Assembly: GCA_028023455.1 (NCBI GenBank)
Contig: JAQFVV010012396.1
Span: 9,774,085-9,838,084, forward strand
Reading direction: 5' to 3'
DNA from: Epiperipatus broadwayi
Taxonomy: Eukaryota > Onychophora > Udeonychophora > Euonychophora > Peripatidae
Length of the DNA stretch: 64,000 bases
Shown: in pieces, positions 36,602-47,093 of the stretch
Position numbering within the stretch: position 1 is the first letter of the stretch
Layout of the letters: each line of letters opens with the position of its first letter
The notes under the pieces: generated by a model
The model's database searches: none
The model's input: only the letters and a program-made list of their open reading frames with translations
What the model was told of the DNA's origin: nothing
Made by a program: the position numbers and the translations under genes

Positions 36602-38448
36602 TTAAATAGGATCTGGGGGTTGCCTGTAGTTTAACGATGCTGGCTGTCTATATGGTCTCTTTGCTCTAGTCTGATCACACGACTCCCATCTTGATGATCT
36701 AGGGTATGTTTGGCCGCTCATCATCATCGTTTGACATCTTGGCTCAATCCGACGCATCTTTTCTGGTGGTTCTTTAGGTCCTGGAGTAAAATCAATGGTG
36801 GTTAGAAATCCTGCCATATCTTCTATCGTTCGAATCCGGCACCCCATCATCAACTGTTGTACTCTAAAAGGCATATTTTGTTGGATAATTCTAATCTTTT
36901 GGTTATCTGTGAATGGAAATGCTGTTAAAGATCTGAGAGATGCTATCTGCCTTAAAAAAAATTGTGTATGGGTTTCTTTCACTACAGATTCATAAGTCTC
37001 TCTGAGTATCGAGTGGTATATACCCTCCTGGCGTTCTTCACTCCAAAAAGTTTTATGCATGGCTGAACAATATTGGTCAAAGTTTTGTGGCTTCTCTGTG
37101 CAGCAATCCCACCATGACTTTGCATATCCATATAAATGATGTATAGCAAGGGCTACTTGGTCAGCTGTTGGGACTTTCTGGAACCGGAAGAGTTCTTGGA
37201 GACTTTCTAGATGGGCTTTTGGATTTTCTCCCACTTCTCCTTTAAAAGATTTAACTTGGATAAATTTTGCCAGACCTATGGGTGCATTTTCTGATGGTAC
37301 TATTGATCCGATTGTCCAAATTCCCTCTTTCTTGTGTTAAATCTGATTTCTTCCTGTCTGGGATGGCCTGTCGCACATATCCTTTGATAATAGTGCTTTC
37401 CTTATCGCTTTCCCCCTCTTTAAGATCCTCAACTTTATGTACTGTCTCACTAATAACCTGCACACTCTCTGTTCTATTAGAGTTATTGGCTTGGTGATTA
37501 CTAGTTAAGTTACTTTCTAAACTTTTTTTTACTTCTTTCATCTCTGCCAGATCTTTTCTCATTTCTTGAATACACGTGGTGATCATGTTTCCTTCTTGGT
37601 CAGTTACTTGACTTCTTTGTAGCAGGTTTTCTTTTATTTCATATATTTCCTCTCTGATCTCCCTTTGGGCTTCTTCACACTCTTGCAATTTGCTGTTAAA
37701 TTCTGCCCCTACTTTAAAGACCCTTTCTTTCAAACCCTTTTCTTGACATTCTACTTGTTCAACTAAAGCCTTCACTTCTTCTTTAATCACAACAAATTCC
37801 TTTCTATTTTCTTCTTGGTTTTTATGTAACATTTCTTTAACTTCTCCCCGAATTTTCTTCAGACTTCTGCTGACAGCTGGTTGACAATTCCTGTAGACCT
37901 TGGCACATTTCTTCCAGTCTTTTATCTCTGTCTGCCATCTCTTGTCTAATATCTCTGCTAAGGGTTTCAAATCTTTGTGTCATTTTGTGATTCATTTCCT
38001 CCATTTTCTGATTCATTTTCTGATCCCTTTCCTCCATTTTCTGATTCATTTTCTGATCCCTTTCCTCCATTTTCTGATTCATTTTCTGATCCCTTGCCTC
38101 CATTTTCTGATCCATTTTCTGATCCCTTGCCTCCATTTTCTGATCCATTTCTTTCGCATCCTGTCTAAGCTGTCTCAGCAACCAATTAAAATCCTGGCCT
38201 TCTTGCTTAATCTCCTCTACCGGTATCTGTTCAGATATTTCGGTAACTGAATTCTCTGGCATATCAAGAGTTTTCTGTGCACACTCATCTCTATCCTGGC
38301 TCATACCATTTTCCCTTTCTATTTCTTCTGTACTGCTGTTGTACTCATTAATCTCTCTTCCTGATCTCAACACGATACCTCCACCTTTCATCTCCATTCC
38401 TACTTCTATCTCTTCCCCACTGCTCATTACTTCTGTTTCTTTGTTCAT
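36602..38448 (-). pseudogene. Retrotransposon gag gene of F2, broken by two frameshifts
   Basis: Three overlapping or abutting minus-strand frames form one gag. The first (38448-37837, 203 residues) has an acidic N-terminus, 'VLRSGR', and a coiled coil of 11-residue repeats (Glu/Arg/Asp/Gln/Lys/Met). The second (37970-37251) continues the Lys/Glu-rich coiled coil after a shift near 37870. The third (37234-36602, 210 residues) holds the capsid-like Retrotrans_gag region with 'YAKSWWD', 'FWSEERQEGIYHSI' and 'FLRQIASLRS', entered by a shift near 37300. No CCHC zinc knuckle and no pol follow. The start at 38448 is inside the element and has no competing upstream ATG in frame. The shifts may be decay or sequencing error. 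A programmed shift is less likely because there are two. Confidence 0.8.
37979..38150 (-). repeat. 33-bp coding minisatellite in gag (11-residue coiled-coil repeats)
   Basis: About five copies of a 33-base unit with the core 'ccattttctgatcc'. On the coding strand it gives repeats of the type 'MEERDQKMNQK'. Eleven-residue periodicity is compatible with a hendecad coiled coil. The copies are nearly identical, so the array expanded or homogenised recently. Confidence 0.8.
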
Positions 38449-39461
38449 TCTGTATACTATATAATCCTTTCAAAATTTATTTATTTATTTTTCGCACCTA
38501 ATAAATATTTGATTTTTAAAACTTTTGTACTTTTAATACGGCTGTTTGCTGCTCTCCCCCTTCAAGAACTACTCGCTCACTTCCATCCCAACTTTATGCC
38601 TAACTCACTAATATATCTATAAGCCTACTCCATCTCGATGCCCGTCCAACATATAATGAATTAAAAAAAAATTCGTGTCCCTACTTTTTATTTTATAAAA
38701 TATACGAAATTCTTTTTTTTTATTTAAAAAAAATCCCTTCTTTTTCTCTAGCTTTAATAAAATATACGAAAAACCCAAAAAAAAAATCTTTTTTTTCCAT
38801 ATATCTAAAGTATAACACATATTTTAATATTAAAGATGACTTAATAAAAATTTAACTCACCCCCGCTCTCTTCTTCCAGCTGTTTTATTTTTTTTATTTA
38901 TTATTATATATATACTTAAATGGTTCATGCTTATGACCTAATTTCGTTTACCCGTCTGCACCAATTTCAAACCTTTTAACTTTTGGTTAATTTGACGTTA
39001 CTTTTATATATATATTTCTTACTCATTTTAAACCACTCCAATTCATAAAAATACTTTGATAAAACAACGAGACCCCCCTTTTCTTTTAATCTAAATTTCT
39101 TTTCTCTGCTCCCTAATGACAAATTTATAAGGGGATGACTTATAACTTGATCAATCATCCTCGGGCGCCAGTCACTTGTGAACAGGAAAGACACAAATAA
39201 ATTTAATAAATTTTTTTTTGCTATATACACACAAAAGTCCATAACTCAGAGTATGTAGGTGTTTACATCGAAGCCTCACTTGGTCGTCCAAACGCGGAAA
39301 AAAAATCTTACATATATACATTATTCAAAAAAAAATTTGACTCAAAATCATTAATTTTGACCAAAAGAATTATATATATACTCCATAATCTCTTCAGGGG
39401 TGGAAATGAGTTATAAGCCCCACGATTTTGGGCGTCCAAACGCGGAAAAAAAAACAACCTA
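38449..39461 (-). other. F2 leader region upstream of gag
   Basis: About 1 kb between the 5' LTR and gag. It contains two copies of a GC-bearing motif, 'cgtccaaacgcggaaaaaa', at about 39282-39302 and 39433-39451. Small ORFs (38617-38820, 38976-39242) are Lys/Phe-rich and without domains. Confidence 0.5.
39417..39438 (-). other. Candidate primer-binding site of F2
   Basis: The minus strand reads TGGACGCCCAAAATCGTGGG and continues GC. It starts TGG, as expected for pairing with a tRNA 3' CCA, and is reminiscent of lysine-tRNA-type sites with extra bases. It sits about 23 bases inside the LTR boundary, farther than usual. F1 has a similar motif at 44213-44231. Confidence 0.35.
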
Positions 39462-41909
39462 TGTGCCAGTCAAAACATGCTTATCCATCTAACACGAGCT
39501 GGAACTCACAAAATGTACTTCAAACCCAGTCAAGCCCGAGATTTAGGTCAGGGACCAGCCTGGATTCGAATCCACTCTCCAAGCACCAGATCTAACACCC
39601 AATGGATAACATAACAATGGTAGCACACGAGATTTAATTCTTCATCCGGCCCACTAGCAAATCGGAGAAAACAATAAGACTCATGGACTTAAACATATAT
39701 ATAAACAACGTAAATACTAGACATTCCACAGATAAAATCTAACATATTTAAATAATAGGGGCTTTACTAATGAATACTTATGGGCAATTAGTGAATTGGA
39801 TTGATTTAATAATGAGACAGAAACTGATATATGATGAATTAAAATATATTTATTGACACTTGTGGTTGGCAAATGCACACCGGCATTTCATTTATAAAGT
39901 AACATTCTCTAGACTATTTGAACAATAATTGATGTTGGCAAATAGGTTTGTGGCTATGATTCAATGGAGCCAAATATCCTGCTATACAACTAATCACTAC
40001 ATTAACTTATTTGTTATGTCCTTTTATAATCAGTTCGAGTGGCTCTTTTACGTAAAATCAAACCAAGTCTGGAGTGAAACTTAATACATCTTAATTATAA
40101 TAAATTTATTTTAACTATGGGCTTTTAAAGCATCCCAGATAGCTTTAGATCGAACGGGTTTTCAAGAATGCTTCGGATCAACACCGAAGACTGCATATTA
40201 GGGAGGGAAGAGTTGGCTATAATGATTTTACTAATACGTTAGGCACAAGTAAAATATAATAATAAAGTGGCTCTGCGGATGGAAGAATAGTTTTAGGGTT
40301 TTTGTGACAAACAACGGTTTACCAAAGAACCGGTCGTCATGCTGCTAATGGGGAACCTTTATTTGGTTCAGAGGCGGGGGACTTACGTGCTAATCTGGCC
40401 CGTAGCTCAGACTTCGCTACTGCACTACCCATAAGAGAAGATGGGCTGGACTTACCGTGGCTCCATCTTATATATGTATAAAAAAAAACAGCATAACGAG
40501 AAGATATAAATAAATAAATTCCACATCCGCCAAGCCGAAGGATATTATAAATGAAATATCACATATTAAATGAACACAAGTTTATCAGCTTGATCAAAAG
40601 AGCCAACTCTTCTGTAGCATGAGAAATACGATATGCTACTGACAGGAATGTATATACAAACTTTACTTTATCCCGTTCAATCTCTTTAGTTATCTATAAC
40701 TAATAAACTCTTAAAAGGTGGAAAAGAATATTTAATAAGGGACTTACGAATACTTAACTAAAAAAATATACTTATAATTACACTCCAGGCTAGTTTAATC
40801 TTTAGTAACATAATAAATAAAGGTTGAAAAGCCACATTTTATATTTATATTAATTAATTTATTAAGTGAAAAAATATGAATTTGGGTTTCGAAACAGCGC
40901 ACGAAATGACGCTATATAAATAATTTAAATTTATATGTTTAAAAACATATTCTATAATTAAATGCACGCCGTTTCGAAACATAGGCATAACTAATAATAA
41001 ATAAAATAAGCAAAAGAAAAGCAAAATATAATTGCAGTGATTAAATTATATAGCAAAATATTAATTAATAAAGAAAAATTTGCAAAAGTATTACATTTTC
41101 TAGAATTAAAATATTATTTTAGGAAACAATTTAGACAGTTTACACTATTGAATTAAGGAAAAATTAGCAAAAAGTATTTCATTTAAATATTATTTCAGAA
41201 ACAATTTAGCGAGAAAGTTCAATGATATGGTTAGCTAACCTGTTTTGAAGAAACAATGACCGTTTTTGAAATTTACAGAGCTCTGCGATTTTAAATATTA
41301 AAACAGTTCTCCTGTAGATGGGCTGGAGATATTAGAACTGAAATGAAGGTGAATTCTTGGGCAGCTTATGGCATCTTTAATTTAGTTGGGAGACGATTTT
41401 TAAAATATTGTTTGTTTAGCTGGATTGAAATCGGAACGAGGGCAAATTATTTTTACGGCTTATGGCATCTTCAAATTTAGTTGGTGTAAGCTTGGTTGTT
41501 CCTTTGGCATTTGATGGATTGAACTAGGCGTTCCGTCACGGGAATTGCAGCAATTCTTGCCTGACTTTAGCCAGACATGGTAAAATTAACAATTTTGACT
41601 TCTGATGTTAACTCTCTTCAAAAGCAAGATGGATTCTCTTTCCCGCTTAAAATAAGGCCTATTTATATCCTTCTACTAAACTTTAACACCTTTCTGGAAT
41701 TTCGTAAACCTCGGGACCAATTGACTTTTAATTAAAGCAAAATAATATAATTCGATTTCTACAACAACTGATAAAATCTCCGAGGTGTTATTTAATTTCC
41801 TTAAAAAAATGTATCAAAATATATAAACTATATAATTTGATTCATTTTCATTAATTAAATTCCTTTTCAGGTGTTATTACTTAGCAGAAGGAACGGTATT
41901 CTGATTTAA

Positions 41910-43386
41910 CCCATAGAGACCTGAACGGCCATTTTTAATTCCCAAAAAAAATTACAGGACCTACAATTTTAAATAAAATGTCTAATTTATTACAATAAAT
42001 AAATATATATATATATACATTTTTATAAAGTGCAAATATGAAAGAATGTTATAAAGCTGATAAAGTAGTCATTACCACAAAAAATAATAAAAAAAAAATG
42101 ATATTTTTCACATTTTTAAAATCTTTATTTTTACATTGGTTCACAAACTCTCAATTTTGAAAGGTATAGCCTAAAATGACAATTTCATAGACAGCTTCAT
42201 CACATTCGTCATAAAATGCAGAAAAAAATAATATATAACATGACCTACCTGAGTTACAGATTGTTGGTGTAATGTGGCAAAAGGTGACCATTTCAATTTC
42301 GTTTTTCTGCTTGACACCCTGTATGTTCTATTCTTGCAAGCAGTTGTTTTTCTAGGCCCTCTATGCAGGATATCTATTAGAAATGCAAGGTTTTGTGTGG
42401 ATTAGAAATGCAAGGTTTTAGTGTGGATCAAAAAAAAATAACAGTAGTAACTTTAGTAAAGTGTAAGTTATGGGGATAAAAAATAATTACTATATTATTG
42501 AAAAATCATGGGCTAAATTATGCATTATTACATAGGAAACCATGATAGCAAAGTATGCTCTCAAATGAATAAAAAGTTATCTACAATGAAATGAATAAAA
42601 ACGTAGTAAATTCTAAGTTATGCATGTAAAAAAGAATTACTATATTATTGGAATATCATGAGGGTAAGGGTGAGCTAAATTATGCATTATTACATAGCAA
42701 ACCATAATAGCAAAGTATGCTATAAAATGAATAAAAATATCTGCAAAGTATGCTATAAAATGAATAAAAAGTTATCTACAATGAAATGAATAAAAACGTA
42801 GTAAATTCTAAGTTATGCATGTAAAAAATAATTACTATATTATTGGAATATCATGAGGGTAAGGGTGAGCTAAATTATGCATTATTACATAGCAAACCAT
42901 AATAGCAAAGTATGCTATAAAATGAATAAAAACTTATCTACAATGAAATGTATAAAAACAGTAAATAAAATAAAATAAATAACCCAAAGGAATTACAAGC
43001 AATTATTATATATCAGATGATGATGAATACTTACGGGTAATGGGGAATACGAAACCTCAAAATCAAACACATCAACAGAAAAGTTCGTTAGAATGATAAT
43101 TACGTTCAGCGGCGAAAATAATTGTTTTCTCCGTATATTTTTTTTATCCGTTGATAAAATCTAGAAAGATAAAAAAATTTACAAAATTTTAATAATGTAC
43201 TTTACAAAAATTGCTATAAAAAATCTAATTTTCATCGCACAGAAAAAATTTTTAGACGTACAAAAAGATAGAAAAATGGCGGAGAGAAAGAAAAAAAAAG
43301 CGTAACTGTGACGTATACGGTTTGCACGCTATTGCGGTCGAAATTGTAAACTTTTTTTAATGCGTAAAAAAGCGGTTTTCGGTCTC
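41910..43386. mobile_element. piggyBac-like non-autonomous element, one end damaged
   Basis: The insertion begins right after TTAA (41906-41909) with CCCATAGAGACCTGAACGG. Its far end reads CGGTTTTCGGTCTC, the reverse complement of a diverged 'GAGACC-GAA-CCG' end. The TTAA target and CCC start fit the piggyBac superfamily. The outermost 'TATGGG' and second TTAA expected at the right end are missing, so that terminus has been lost. There is no transposase ORF. The interior has A-rich sequence and tandem repeats (42.5-42.95 kb). Confidence 0.65.
42460..42960. repeat. Long-period tandem repeat inside the piggyBac-like element
   Basis: Two long copies and a partial one of a unit containing 'aagtatgctataaaatgaat', 'gtagtaaattctaagttatg' and 'atcatgagggtaagggtgag'. 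The last motif recurs 195 bases apart (about 42661 and 42856). A separate 25-base direct repeat ('aaatgcaaggttttgtgtgg' type) lies at about 42379-42428. Confidence 0.65.
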
Positions 43387-44005
43387 AAAAAGTCTTTTGT
43401 TGCAAACAAAAATCAATCAGAAAACAGATTTTACTTTTTTACCCGGGTGTGTCACTAATTGATATCTTGTTTACAAAAATTCTCATTTTTAATTGCGAAC
43501 AGATAATTCTTATTTTATAAAACTAAATAACTTTTAACATATTTGTTTATTTAAAAAAAAAGCAAATTTAAAGAAAATACTTGTTTCAACTATATATGTA
43601 AAACATTAAATCAGAAAACCATTAAATAAATTAAAAAAAACATTTACATTACTTTTATTTAAACTTAAATACATATGAATCATTTTGCCGTTATTCCAAG
43701 GTATAAATTATCCATCCACATACGAATATAATAGCGAAGTATAATTTAGAATTGACCGAAAATTAATAAAACATTTTATAATAATTTATGAGCATTTCTC
43801 CGCTATAATTTTATCAAATCTGTCTAATTATAGCGTGTCTTCGTATGTAAATGGATAATGCCATTTAAGCGGCAATTATAGCAAAGTTTTCCCGCTCGAT
43901 TTATATATATACATTTTTTCATTTGACATAGGTTCGAAACTAGTTCAGACGAGTAGGTCATTAGGTTGATGGTGAAACGGAAAGGGATTGGAGATTTCCG
44001 TTTCA

Positions 44006-44249
44006 ATATATATATACTACATTTTTATATACATATGACATTAAATATGACATTATTGGATGTATAAACTTAAGAGGAAAAAAATTTACAACAAATGGGT
44101 ATACAACTCGGAAAAAAATCTTACACATATACATTATTCAGTGTTATTCAAAAAAAAACTATATATATTAAACACTATACAGGGTATTGCAGGGTGTGGG
44201 AATATCATAATAGCCCACAACTGGGCATCCACCCCCCCCCCCAATCTAC
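44006..44249. other. Residual F1 internal sequence, right part, with candidate primer-binding site
   Basis: Joins the F2 right edge to the F1 5' LTR. On the minus strand TGGATGCCCAGTTGTGGGC (44213-44231) begins TGG and resembles the F2 motif at 39417-39438. It lies 18 bases from the LTR, separated by a G-run. The short ORFs here are not genes. Confidence 0.4.
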
Positions 44250-47093
44250 TGTACCGGTCAAAAATGTATGTCTGTCCAACAAGACTTAGAATCTGAGCAA
44301 AAGTATCCCAAATCCAATCATGCCTGAAATACACAGGTCAGGAGCAATCATGAATTCTAACCTGTTTGCCCATTCCCAAATCTATAACACTACAGACAAC
44401 ACTTACGGTGATACCACATAAATTCATTCCATCCCGGCCCGGTGCTACAATGTTTTACATGGGAACTCAACTGGTGATGATGATGATGAGGAATTGAGTG
44501 AACCCAAGATATAAGTTAAAAAAATACATAACTATAAATATTATTAAGGAGATTCGAACAACTGGATTAAGTTTAAAAATATAAATACTTATTTTAACAA
44601 AATTCAAGATGGTTTTATATATATATACTCAACTTCACACATTTAAAACTTTGTATTTAACAAACTTGATACAATTATTTTTATTTTAACAAATATCAAT
44701 TTAGTGCGGTGTTTACAATACTGAACGTATATTTAAAAATATGATATGTTACAAAACAGATTTATCTGGGTGGTTTGGTGAACATTTTATACATTTAAAA
44801 TATATATATAAAGATACAATAGAGTTTTGCTGATTATACGATTTTAGTAGGATGCCTTTAGCATTTAATACATAAGTTTATTTTCCATTTATAGACTTTA
44901 TTTACAACAATTAAACTAAGGATACACTTTGATCAGTAGATGGACTAACAGCATTATTTATTTTACATTTTCGACATTTAGCGATAGAATATTGTGAAAC
45001 TCTATAAATACGGGAACGGCTTATTTCAATAAAGAGGAGGGCAGCTTCATGAGAAGTTGGATCTAAACTCCAACGAAAAATATTATAAAGAGAAAAATGT
45101 TTCATTATCACATATCATTACAATTTATTTTGCTAAACAGACTAGAAAACTAATTATAAGAAATTATGGTGCTAGCATTATGTCAGCGAGAGAAAAAATG
45201 GCACATTTGGTTAAGACAAGATCATTCTCCAATTTTTTAAAATGGTACACCAGCTTCATGCTAGAGTGGTACTAAAAGAAAAAGGTAGGCAGAAAGTTGC
45301 TATGGGCTGGATTACGGCAGAACCATGCAGAGCTTCAACTACACTAACCTGTTATGAACGAGAACACTAAAAAATGGGAGGCTTTGAATCCCCAGTGTGA
45401 GATACAAACGAATCAAAGCAGTATATAAATATATACTTGGAGAAGAAGAATGATGAAGGAAGATGATCGTGACTCCCTGGAACGAGGTACAGGTGAAGCA
45501 GATCAAAGCCATATGTGGCTCATAAATAAAGCCTTAAATGGTTTAACAAATACATAATGATATGCTAAAATAATGACCTATGTAAGATAAAATCATTTAT
45601 CATAAGTTAAACTATAATTAATGAAGCATGCATTTCTCCCCCTCCTTGAATCAATACTATTTTGTTTAACATATAAAAAAAACTAAAATTCATGCACTTA
45701 AACATGCAAACAACAAAATAGAATTTGTTCACCAACCTTTTTGAGATGATGATGAATAAAGAAATTAATAAAACTAATGGACACCAATATCCACCCCAGA
45801 TTACAAAGTATTTATACATTTTGTATAATTTTACGGCAAAATATATTTTTAAAAAAACATATTCATTTAAAAAAAAACCCACAGTCTTATGAACTATTTA
45901 GAAATAAATAACCAGAACTCCTACTCCCCCTTTTCTATTCCACAGTGGGATATAGAAGTTCGTAAGACTGGGTTTGACTGGCATTTACTAATAAAATTAG
46001 GTGAACATATAAAAAATATCATTAAAATTAAATAATAACCGCACTAAATTATAAGAATAAGAAGCTTGAGTTGGATGAAAAGTTTTTACAGTAATATGAT
46101 TTAGATAGAAGAGAATCGATACAAGAGAATAATTTTTAATTTAACATACTCGCCAATTAGCGAGTTAAAAAAAAATTAAACATAAAGAAAACATCAATTT
46201 TACAGAATTACAAGTTAGAATTAGGTAATATGATTATATCTTTGGTCTGGTTACCTCAGGATTTGATGGAATGAAGTACTGATGAATCTTCTGTGGCAGG
46301 CGGCATTCTTTGAAGGCATGGCACTCTTGAGCGGTAGGAGCTGCATGGTGAAGAGTGGAGCTGAAGACAAAAATGAATGTGGCTGAGGCCCCTCAAAAAT
46401 TAAACAGAGCGACTATTGACTGAACTCTGACACAAGAGATTTTTAATCCTATTTATGTCATTTTTTAGTTATTCAGAGAATGTTTTGATTAAACTTCTTA
46501 ACTCTAATTAATTTTTAATTTACAGAAATCTTTTCTCTATTATTAGTAGAGATGCAATCACAAGATAACTGTCCAAAAATAAATTCAAATCAATTTCCAG
46601 ATTGGAAATACATTTGATAAAAACGTTAATAGCTAATTAAATTCAATTAGCTTTGTTTTAGATTTTACTTTAATTTAAAAATTCCTTTTAAATCATGAAA
46701 CAAACAAATGTTCCCACCCCTTTAATTATTCTTGGACAGTTAACGACTGCATATTCCATCTTGAATTTTTATGTAGTTTTATGATGAAAAATAATTACAA
46801 AATATTAAAAATAAAAGTGGAAAAAAATTACAACTTTAAAAGACATAAAATTATTTGGTATTTTTAATTATATATATACTCCTGTAATACATGTATATAT
46901 CTGAGTCGCATCTATAAAAGTTAATATTTAAAATAATTAAAGAAAATTTTTATTTCAGATTTATATTTATAAATCTCATAGATGCTTCTCAGAAATATAT
47001 GTATAGTTTATATACATGTGATAAAAAAAAGGATGAAACATGGGCTGTGGTAGAGCAATGAAACTTGATCTTAAACTAAGGTTGACTGTTTCA
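44250..47093 (-). repeat. F1 5' LTR (right copy, 2.84 kb)
   Basis: TGTACCGG...GTTTCA. It matches the left F1 LTR along its length but has more differences than the two F2 LTRs have between them. It keeps the empty TA site (about 46934) of the Tigger-like insertion and the TATA motif (about 46448-46458, minus). Its right end abuts the RTE LINE at the duplicated CATG. Confidence 0.85.

Larger units (their letters stand above)
32838..44005 (-). mobile_element. LTR retrotransposon F2 (gag-only, about 3.1-kb LTRs), nested in F1
   Basis: Direct LTRs at 32838-35933 and 39462-44005 share TGTGCCAG...GTTTCA ends. Outside them stands 'atatat' on both sides, a low-complexity but consistent target duplication. 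The gag-like genes lie on the minus strand, so the right LTR is the 5' one. The 3.5-kb interior has gag and AT-rich DNA but no protease, reverse transcriptase or integrase. By eye the LTRs differ at roughly 1% of positions, so it is younger than F1, whose LTRs differ more. Movement would need enzymes from another element. Confidence 0.85.
39462..44005 (-). repeat. F2 5' LTR (right copy), interrupted by a piggyBac-like element
   Basis: Matches the left LTR from TGTGCCAG to GTTTCA except for the insertion 41910-43386. The TATA box (41657-41671, minus) lies upstream of the leader and gag, so this copy would be the promoter for the element's RNA. Confidence 0.85.
28178..47093 (-). mobile_element. 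LTR retrotransposon F1 (whole insertion, with nested elements)
   Basis: Two same-orientation LTRs (28178-32076 and 44250-47093) bound the insertion, and CATG stands immediately outside both (28174-28177, 47094-47097). The polypurine tract next to the left LTR shows that the element points along the minus strand. Removing the nested F2 (32838-44005) leaves only about 1 kb of internal sequence (32077-32837 and 44006-44249) with no gag or pol, so F1 is non-autonomous. It resembles the 'large retrotransposon derivative' type, but with long LTRs and a short core. Confidence 0.85.

Noticed and set aside
37900-38250. 116-codon plus-strand Phe/Leu/Pro/His repeat ORF, and the shorter 37977-38168 ORF
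   Set aside because: They are antisense shadows of the gag coiled-coil minisatellite.
41910-43386. Interspersed repeats as a CRISPR-like array
   Set aside because: The units are long, directly adjoining and AT-rich, without regular spacers, in a eukaryotic transposon.
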